Positions 57,250 to 64,000 of a stretch of 64,000 nucleotides of DNA are shown here, in pieces. The notes beneath the pieces are model-generated. The model did not search any database. It saw nothing but the letters and a program-made list of their open reading frames with translations, and was not told the DNA's origin. The stretch comes from Camelus bactrianus (taxonomy: Eukaryota > Chordata > Mammalia > Artiodactyla > Camelidae), in the NCBI RefSeq assembly GCF_048773025.1, contig NC_133558.1, positions 18,892,501 through 18,956,500 on the forward strand, written 5' to 3'. The first letter of the stretch is position 1, and every line of letters begins with the position of its first letter. The position numbers were made by a program, and so were the translations under genes.

Positions 57250-59530
57250 TCCTTTGGCTAATAAGAAATAAGCATTTCATTGTGAAAACAGAGATTGATA
57301 ATGAACTGAATCAGTTAAGGAACATTTCTAATTCTGTGGAGCTGACCAAAATGAATCACTTGTGCTGGATTATTTCCAAAGCAGAACTATATAGAATGCA
57401 CTTGTCTTGGATCTTGGAGCTGGCTATGGTGGCACATGAAGCCAAGCCAATAAGCTATTAAAATTATCTATTTCTTTCATACACCCAGCTATCACGGAAA
57501 GTCCATCTCAAGATTTAAACCTCCAGAATCTTGTTAACGTTCAATAGCCATTTAATCTTTTATTACATTGAATAGGAATCTATAAATACAATTTATCGTT
57601 GGGCATGAAACTCCTACATCTTTAGATTAATATCACAGTCACTACTTACTTGATGTATGACTCAATATAGGTTATTTTTATAGACTGGTAATAATAGAGA
57701 ATATTGCATGCAGTGTCGTATGAGTTCATTGAAATGAGGCTTTAAAGGGCAAGAGGTTTTGATGCTGATAAAGTGCTTTTTAATTTCTTGTTTTTCGTTC
57801 ATAGTTTGCCTCACATTTTTAACTCAAAACAATTCAGCAAGAAATATAGATAGGGCTTCATCATCCTTCCTTCACATGGAAGTGATGGATCAAAAACTTT
57901 AACTCAAGAAAAGGTATCAGATGAGAGACAGAAGAATGTCCATGCCAAATTGTACTTCCTGGGATGCTCATTCTGCATTCTGCATTCTGCAAACTCCTGA
58001 CACCTGCCTTGAGCATCTCCTTCTCTTTCTGTAGGCAATGATTCAAATAAAACATTCTTGGTATGTACATAAAGCTGATGTCTACTACATGGATCTCAGG
58101 GTTCCTGGACAAAGGTCAATAGAGAATAAATCCCCAAAGCAATAGGAAGTGTAATTTAAAAAGTCAGGAGAGTGTGTACTCTAGAGAGAGAGATCACACG
58201 TCTTCATGCGTTGATCAAAGAATAAAGCTTTCCTTTGCTTCTGAAAAAAAAATCAGATTTTACCTGGGTTTGAATTATTCCAAGTGACAGGAAGGGAGAA
58301 GAGAATTTGACTACATTTGTTTGTATCCTTAACTCCAGTGAGACCTGTACACTTATTTTTAGATGATTTAGTATTTATTTCTAGACAGAGTACCATTCTT
58401 CGTCAGTTTAAGTACTTAAAAGCACTCGTAGACTTTCACTACCTCTGATACCTTATTTCCTCAACTGTCTCTGAATTTTGTGAAGTCTTAAAATGTACTA
58501 TTACATAATGACTTTTTTATTCATCTTGTGGGCCTAAAAATATCAAGTGACTAACAGCATGCATTAGCCTTTGTGCTGTCAGTCCTCCCTGTATGCCACC
58601 CATCAGTAGGTTTCTTTCACTCCATAACACTCCCTGACTCCCACCCCAACACAGACAGTTGCATTTTCTGTCTAAGTCTAAGTAGGACAAAGGTATTTAT
58701 GAAATGAAATCTTTGTGATGTCACTACTTAAGAGATAAGCATTCTCCTTTTCTGGTTGGGATTTCCCCTTTGGTCTTTCCATCAGTGTCACCGATGTAAC
58801 TGCAGTTCCCCCCGAGTACAGGAAGGTAGAATAGGTAAGATACACATTTGTGTATTTAACAGACAAAAGGGATGACAACTTTTCCACATACACAGTTTCC
58901 TATGCAACTGTATACACTATTATTGAGATGTCAGGACATTTTTTAAAATCTTTGGGTTTAAAAAAAAAAGACCAGTAAACTATTGTCTCTGTTTTCTTTG
59001 CCTCAGCCTTAATGGAATTGCATTGCCACATGGGAAATATAGGCATTAAATTATATTAATTAATTAAATTATAATAGAAGGAAAATATAAATACTTTAAT
59101 ATAAGTATAAATACATGATAATAGACTACTGGATGTTTGAGCAAATTTTTCAATAGTCATACGCATTGAGGTTCCCTGTAATCGTGCAGTTGTTATTTCA
59201 TATTTAATAGAATTTTGAATCAGTCCACTTGTTTCCACTCTCAACTTTCAGAAATTTTTGCATAGGTCAGTGGATACCCAATTTAGTAGATTAAAATAAT
59301 CCATTATACACAACTATTTTCCCCAGGACATTAGAAGTGGCATTTTTATGTTTGTATGTCTATATGTACATATGTGTGTATTCTTTTTGTTTTTTCTCTT
59401 TCCAGCATAGCAAATGAATAGAAAAACATGAAATGATGATGAGTATAAGGAGAACTGATTAGGGATAGTGATATAAAATTCCACAAGAGAGAGTATATAT
59501 GGAGGTAAATTTAATGTAACCATATGCATG
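57250..59530. other. Gene-free interval
   Basis: Unique-looking DNA with a small triplication of attctgc near 57,970-57,990. Short open frames only. Confidence 0.4.
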
Positions 59531-59534
59531 TACA

Positions 59535-59800
59535 CAGGCACTGCTATAGCTCATACTTACTGAGCTCTGAATCACTTTTCTAAGGGTTTTGTCAGAATTA
59601 ACTCCCTTAATCTTCATAGCAACCCCATTAGGGAGGTACTACTATCACTTTCTTTTATAAATAGGAAAATTGAGAAACAGATATTTAGGAAAATTTTAGC
59701 TTTGACCCAGAGTTAGACAATTGTACTAGGATTTGAACCCAGATAGAACATCTCCAGAATACTCATTACTATGCTATTCAGTATGGATTTGAATGTGTGT
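59535..59800 (+). mobile_element. MIR SINE, near full length
   Basis: 'cttaatcttcatagcaaccc', 'ggaggtactactatcacttt', 'ggaaaattgagaaacagata' and 'gtactaggatttgaacccag' give an almost complete MIR core and 3' part in sense. Confidence 0.9.
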
Positions 59801-59804
59801 GCTT

Positions 59805-60325
59805 CTGTCTGTGAGTGTACAGATGTACGTGTACATGCAAAACTACATTTTTATACATATGCTTTTGTGAATGCACTTAGTATGTTTGTCTGTTCACAAA
59901 AACTTTGAACCTCAAACAGCATACTTTTGTTTTATATATACTGGCACCAAACGTTAATGTTGAATAGACAATGATGTGTTACGAACAAATGTAGTATAAA
60001 CATGATCTCAGGTGATGCTAATGAATAGAGTCCAGAGGAAGTAAAACCTCCTCATTCTTCTGCCCTTTTCATAGCAAACATTGTTAAGGAATTGTCACTG
60101 ATGACAAAGAATATTTTGTCAGGCATTGATAGTAATTATCAAATTGACAGAAAATAATTGTCACATTTGAGACATTTGAGGGAGGTCAGATTTATCCTGA
60201 TTAATCTCAGAAAATAGAATATGCACCAAAGGGCAGAATATCGAGGCAGTCAGGGTAAAGCTTAGCATTCAAACTTTTTCATTACATAAGAGCTTATTCA
60301 TTGTTAGGGGTGATGGTTATAATGG
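59805..60325. other. AT-rich spacer
   Basis: No gene or named repeat. Confidence 0.4.
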
Positions 60326-60329
60326 CATA

Positions 60330-60600
60330 AATAAAATTCTGCACTCAATGTCTGTGTCTGAGGCTATACTTAGGAAGAAATGAACAATTAACTGTCCTTG
60401 AAGTAGTGTAAGTGCTCTCATAGCCGTTATAGAGTGGTGGGAACACACAGTGGAGGGGGCATGTAACTGACTAGGATGGGGGCAGGGAGAGCGGGAGATG
60501 GGAAGAAGTTTCCAGAGAGGAGATGAGGCTATGCTGGAACTTGAACATAGTCTGCTCAGTTAGATAGAGAGGCAAATGTCAAGCTCCTGGGGGAAATGAG
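60330..60600 (-). mobile_element. Possible L2 fragment, antisense
   Basis: 'tttccagagaggagatgagg' and 'agatagagaggcaaatgtca' are compatible with the complement of the L2 3' region. It contains a G-quadruplex-capable segment. Confidence 0.4.
60478..60502 (+). promoter_or_regulatory. Canonical G-quadruplex motif
   Basis: Four G-runs (5, 3, 3, 3) with loops of 2, 5 and 4 bases on the plus strand, 1.2 kb upstream of the OR10-type coding exon. Motif only; no evidence of function. Confidence 0.6.
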
Positions 60601-60608
60601 CACCAGAA

Positions 60609-60637
60609 AAAAAAAAGAAAGAAAGAAAGAAAGAAGG
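60609..60637. repeat. (GAAA)n and A-rich tract
   Basis: A-run followed by about five GAAA units. Confidence 0.9.
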
Positions 60638-60649
60638 AAAATATGCAAG

Positions 60650-61055
60650 ACACATACTAAAAGATGCAAGTACTTGGCTATGACTATAATATGAGGTCCA
60701 TTTGGATAAGGGGTGAGATAAAGTTTCTATCGACAGTTGGTGACCCAATCCATAGATTTTCATGAATTATATTAGGAAATTTGATATTGTACAACACAAG
60801 GAATATAGCCAATATTTTGCAATAACTATAAATAGAAAGTAACTTTAAAATTGTATAAATTTTTTTAATAAGAGAAAACAGAAAAAGAAATTTGAATTTT
60901 AACTTGAGACAATGGTAATTTTCATTTAGCAAGGGTCTCTCTGATGGAGATAGGATGGCTGATGAGAAATATTAAAAATTAAGAAATTTGTTGCAATCAT
61001 GGGATTATCACAGCAGTACTGTATATATTTATGAGATATACATATGGCTGTGATA
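60650..61055. other. AT-rich spacer
   Basis: Nothing recognised. Confidence 0.4.
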
Positions 61056-61059
61056 CAGT

Positions 61060-61378
61060 CTTCACAGGGCTGTCCCTTCTTGTCCTTCACATCTCAGCTC
61101 ATGCTTCTTATTGTCAAGAACCCTCAGTGAGCATCCAATCTAACTGGTCAGTCACCAGGGCATACCCTGGTTTTAATTCTCTTCATTTCAGCAATTATTT
61201 ATTTATTGATGGTCATTTAATTTTTGCTTTCCTTCCCTAAATAAGTTCCATTTGGGAAGAAGTGTGTTGTTGTTTTTTTTTTTCATTGTTGAGTCTAGGA
61301 CCTACAACAGTAACTGCTAAATACTCTGGAAATGCCCTGTGCTCAATAAATACCTGCTAAGTGAATGAGTAAAGAAAG
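61060..61378 (+). mobile_element. L2 LINE 3' end, sense
   Basis: 'tcttcacagggctgtccctt' and 'cacatctcagctcatgcttc' at the left and the terminal 'gtgctcaataaatacctgct' with 'aagtgaatgagta' at the right are the 3' end of L2. Confidence 0.75.
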
Positions 61379-61379
61379 C

Positions 61380-61730
61380 AAGTCACTGCAATGGAAGTAG
61401 AAGAAATGGACAGATGAGAGAGAGGACCTTTATGTGGTAGCATTTGACAACTAATTAAAGAAAAAGAAGAGAGAATTGAGCTGAAATTTTTTTTTCCATT
61501 TTATGCTTGGTAAGTGGGTATACTTTGAAAAAATCAACTGGGATAGTGAACACAGAATAGGATTTGATTTGAAAAGATATGGGGATGAGTATAATTTCCA
61601 AACTTTTTGAATTTTAGAATTGCAGGTAAGAAATTTATCTCTATGACTTGCTAGAGCTCATTAAGAGTAATATAAAGATTTATATTTATATCTGAGAGCA
61701 TCTTTTTGATAACTTCACCTTTCTTATTTT
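61380..61730. other. Presumed leader intron of the OR10-type gene
   Basis: AT-rich DNA ending in a good splice acceptor. No repeat named. Confidence 0.4.
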
Positions 61731-61731
61731 C

Positions 61732-61733
61732 AG
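61732..61733 (+). promoter_or_regulatory. Predicted splice acceptor, 3 bases before the OR10-type ATG
   Basis: A pyrimidine tract (acctttcttattttcag) is followed by gtc and the start codon. It is the strongest of the acceptors in this window by tract quality. Confidence 0.6.
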
Positions 61734-61736
61734 GTC

Positions 61737-62699
61737 ATGAACCTCAATTGTTCCCTGTGGCAGGACAACAGCATGTCTGTGAAACGCTTTGCATTTGCCA
61801 GATTCTCTGAGGTCACTGAACAGTGTTTCCTTTTATTTACCCTCATCCTACTCATGTTCTTAGCATCACTGACAGGCAATGCTCTCATAGCCCTTGCCAT
61901 CTGGACCAACCCGGTCCTCCATACCCCCATGTACTTCTTCCTGGCCAACTTGTCTCTCTTGGAGATTGGCTACACTTGCTCTGTCGTACCCAAGATGCTG
62001 CAGAGCCTTGTGAGTGAGGCCCGAGGAATCTCTCGGGAGGGTTGTGCTACACAGATGTTCTTCTTTACATTATTTGCTATCAGTGAGTGCTGTCTTTTGG
62101 CAGCCATGGCTTTTGACCGCTATATGGCCATATGCTCCCCACTTCACTATGCAACACGTATGAGTCGTGGACTGTGTGTCTGTTTGGCAGTGGTTTCTTG
62201 GGGAGTGGGATGCATGGTAGGCTTGGGCCAGACCAACTACATTTTCTCCTTGGATTTCTGTGGCCCCTGTGAAATCGACCACTTCTTCTGTGACCTCCCC
62301 CCTATCCTGGCACTTGCTTGTGGGGACACATCCCACAATGAGGCTGCCGTCTTTGTCGTGGCCATCCTTTGCATTTCCAGCCCATTTTTATTAATCATTG
62401 CTTCTTATGGCAGAATTCTAGCTGCCGTGCTGATCATGCCCTCCCCTGAAGGCCGCCGAAAAGCTCTTTCCACCTGTTCTTCCCACCTACTTGTAGTAAC
62501 ACTCTTCTATGGCTCAGGATCTGTCACCTACTTGAGGCCCAAGACTAGCCATTCACCAGGAATGGATAAACTCCTAGCCCTCTTCTATACAGTGGTGACA
62601 TCCATGCTCAACCCTGTCATCTACAGTTTACGGAACAAGGAGGTCAAGACAGCTCTTCGGAGAACTCTGGACAAGAAGAATGTTTTGACTCGTGGGTAG
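61737..62699 (+). CDS. Olfactory receptor, family 10 (OR10AL-like)
   Basis: An intact class II OR of 320 residues. It belongs to a branch different from the other four: NLSLLEIGYT after helix 2, SGECC-like ISECCLLAAMAFDRY, FSLDFCGPCEIDHFFCD in loop 2, and PSPEGRRKALSTCSSH before helix 6 are family 10 traits. Landmarks: sequon NCS at 4-6, GN at 47-48, LHTPMY at 61-66, Cys103, DRY at 127-129, loop-2 cysteines at 175, 185 and 195, SY at 223-224. The helix 7 motif is SMLNPVIY (289-296) with Ser for the usual Pro. The N-terminus is longer than in most ORs, but the sequon and the acceptor just before the ATG support this start. Mouse OR10AL genes lie in the MHC-linked OR cluster, which is why I favour that subfamily; OR10C is the alternative. 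An AATAAA lies 456 bases past the stop. Confidence 0.92.
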   Translation: MNLNCSLWQDNSMSVKRFAFARFSEVTEQCFLLFTLILLMFLASLTGNALIALAIWTNPVLHTPMYFFLANLSLLEIGYTCSVVPKMLQSLVSEARGISREGCATQMFFFTLFAISECCLLAAMAFDRYMAICSPLHYATRMSRGLCVCLAVVSWGVGCMVGLGQTNYIFSLDFCGPCEIDHFFCDLPPILALACGDTSHNEAAVFVVAILCISSPFLLIIASYGRILAAVLIMPSPEGRRKALSTCSSHLLVVTLFYGSGSVTYLRPKTSHSPGMDKLLALFYTVVTSMLNPVIYSLRNKEVKTALRRTLDKKNVLTRG

Positions 62700-63650
62700 A
62701 TTTCAGAGGACCAGACAAATCTGCTCTTTGCAAAAGATGCACACACAACCTAAGAGTAAACGAAGAAAGAAACAAGAAACTGGTCAACCTGTTTTTGTAA
62801 GGACCTTTAATAACAGTGCTTGTTATTTTGAAGACACCTCTTACTCATAGCTAAAACTCTGATTGCCAAATTCTGGAAGGAAGTTGATTACCAAAGAATT
62901 TTAATAGGTGAGTCCAGCATTAGACAGGTTTTCCAAAATATTTCAGTTTAAGCTAAAGTTTAGGCATAGAGAATAAATTGCTGGACTATAGCTCAGAAAC
63001 CTGGCAAATTCCCATTCTATACTCCGAGGCATTTTGTAGCCCCTGAGGGGCCCATCTGATTTCTGCATTCGTCACTAGGGGTAGTGTTCCCACATATGTC
63101 TGTCCCATGTGACTCTTAATTCCTAATAACACCATTTTGCATATTATTTCCTTCAATAAAAAAATGTTTTAAAATTCTTCAACCTTAATTATTGGTACAT
63201 GACATAGAGTTAAATAATTCTTTTTGTGAGTTGTGTGTACTATAATAACATGTAAATATCCAAAAAAAAAAAGCAAACTCTCATGTGTCAGAAGTATTTG
63301 TTGCAGAATATTTTTTTAATTGGTAAAATTTTTTGAGTCCCCATGGTGAAAGATTGTTTTAAAAAGAAAGAGAAATCATATTTAAATTCAAAGGTAGAAG
63401 AAGAAAACTGAGCTATAAATAATATGATTTAAAAGATTTGTATGTAATTTACAAAATTTACATATGTGCAGATGAATCCTGACTTGATTTGGAAATCATC
63501 CAAATACTTGCTCTTAAGGGAAATGAACATGGTTACAACACAGTCTAGTAGCTCTAGGCATCTATAAAGACATTGCCTTGGTTCTGAACATCTAGTTCTC
63601 ATGGATGTGCTGTGATCTATGAGGGATTAATAACTTTTATAATAGTGATA
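62700..63650. other. 3' flank of the OR10-type gene
   Basis: Probably includes its 3' UTR up to about 63,180. The rest is AT-rich with nothing recognised. Confidence 0.45.
63155..63160 (+). terminator. Candidate polyadenylation signal AATAAA
   Basis: First AATAAA after the OR10-type stop codon, followed by an A-run and T-rich sequence. OR 3' UTRs of this length are common. Confidence 0.4.
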
Positions 63651-63654
63651 ATAT

Positions 63655-63972
63655 GACAAGGAGTGAAGAACTGTGACTGCTACTATGACAGCTTACAGTA
63701 TAGGATGAATAAATTCTGGGGATCTAATGTATAGCATGGTGACTATAGTTAATGATATTGTATTGTATACTTGAAATTTGCTAAGATAGTAGATTTTAAG
63801 TGTTCTTACCACACACATACAAAAAAGGTAACTATGGGAGGTGATGGATATGTTAAATAATAATTGTGGTAATCATTTCACAATGTATACACATATCAAA
63901 TTATCACATTATACGCCTTAACTATGTAGTTTTACTTGTCAATTATACTGTAATAAAGTTGGAAAAGAAAAA
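63655..63972 (+). mobile_element. L1M 3' UTR, sense
   Basis: 'ggggatctaatgtatagcat', 'tgtatacttgaaatttgcta', 'ggaggtgatggatatgttaa', 'aatcatttcacaatgtatac' and 'caattatactgtaataaagt' are the textbook order of this L1 3' end, with a short A-rich tail. Confidence 0.92.
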
Positions 63973-64000
63973 AGGAAAGTGCTTATTCTAATATCAGGGA

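Noticed and set aside
1-64000. tRNA, rRNA, snRNA, CRISPR or bacterial-type operon
   Set aside because: No cloverleaf, direct-repeat array or compact gene order was seen; the window is plainly vertebrate genomic DNA.
1-64000. A wholly new biological system
   Set aside because: All strong coding signals are olfactory receptors, and most of the structured remainder is attributable to known classes of repeats or a host retrocopy.

Overview
This is 64 kb of AT-rich mammalian nuclear DNA from a class II olfactory receptor (OR) gene cluster. Five intact single-exon OR coding regions lie in it, four of family 2 and one that reads like family 10. The rest is dispersed repeats, mainly L1 with L2, MIR, DNA transposons and old LTR elements. 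The L1 3' tails near 43.5 kb, 45.0 kb and 19.7 kb resemble tails I know from cetartiodactyls, and the first two look camelid-like. No Alu, rodent B1, or ruminant or pig SINE was noticed. Camelid is therefore a recollection-based inference, not a proof.

Layout: 0-4.2 kb, L1/L2 repeats with a nested Tigger-type MITE. 4.2-5.2 kb, an OR2B3-like gene (minus). 5.2-25.4 kb, a gene-free repeat belt: MIRs, a decayed ERVL pol remnant (9.8-12.4 kb), L2, a MER58-like hAT element with perfect 8-bp target duplications, two LTR-type elements, a broken MIA2/cTAGE-like retrocopy (18.06-18.4 kb, minus), L1 tails, and a retroviral remnant nested in an L1. 25.4-26.4 kb, an OR2W-like gene (minus). 26.4-37.4 kb, L1-rich. 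37.4-38.4 kb, an OR2 gene (plus). 39.5-43 kb, two opposed L1s, one split by a 639-bp solo LTR with perfect 6-bp target duplications. 48.3-49.25 kb, an OR2 gene (minus). 49.3-61.7 kb, repeats, including a GC-richer L1 segment and a (TG)27 tract. 61.7-62.7 kb, an OR10-type gene (plus). The last 300 bases are an L1 3' UTR.

The mix of OR2B3-like, OR2W-like, other family 2 and an OR10-type receptor is what I expect of the OR cluster beside the MHC (human 6p22.1, mouse chromosome 17). The receptors are odorant-binding GPCRs expressed one per olfactory neuron, so they form a repertoire rather than a pathway. At least four of the coding exons have a plausible splice acceptor just upstream of the ATG, which fits the usual OR layout of distant non-coding leader exons plus one coding exon. 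I saw no new biological system. The most unusual items are the MIA2/cTAGE-like retrocopy, the variant signature motifs in the OR2W-like receptor, and the start-stop upstream ORF before the OR at 37.4 kb.
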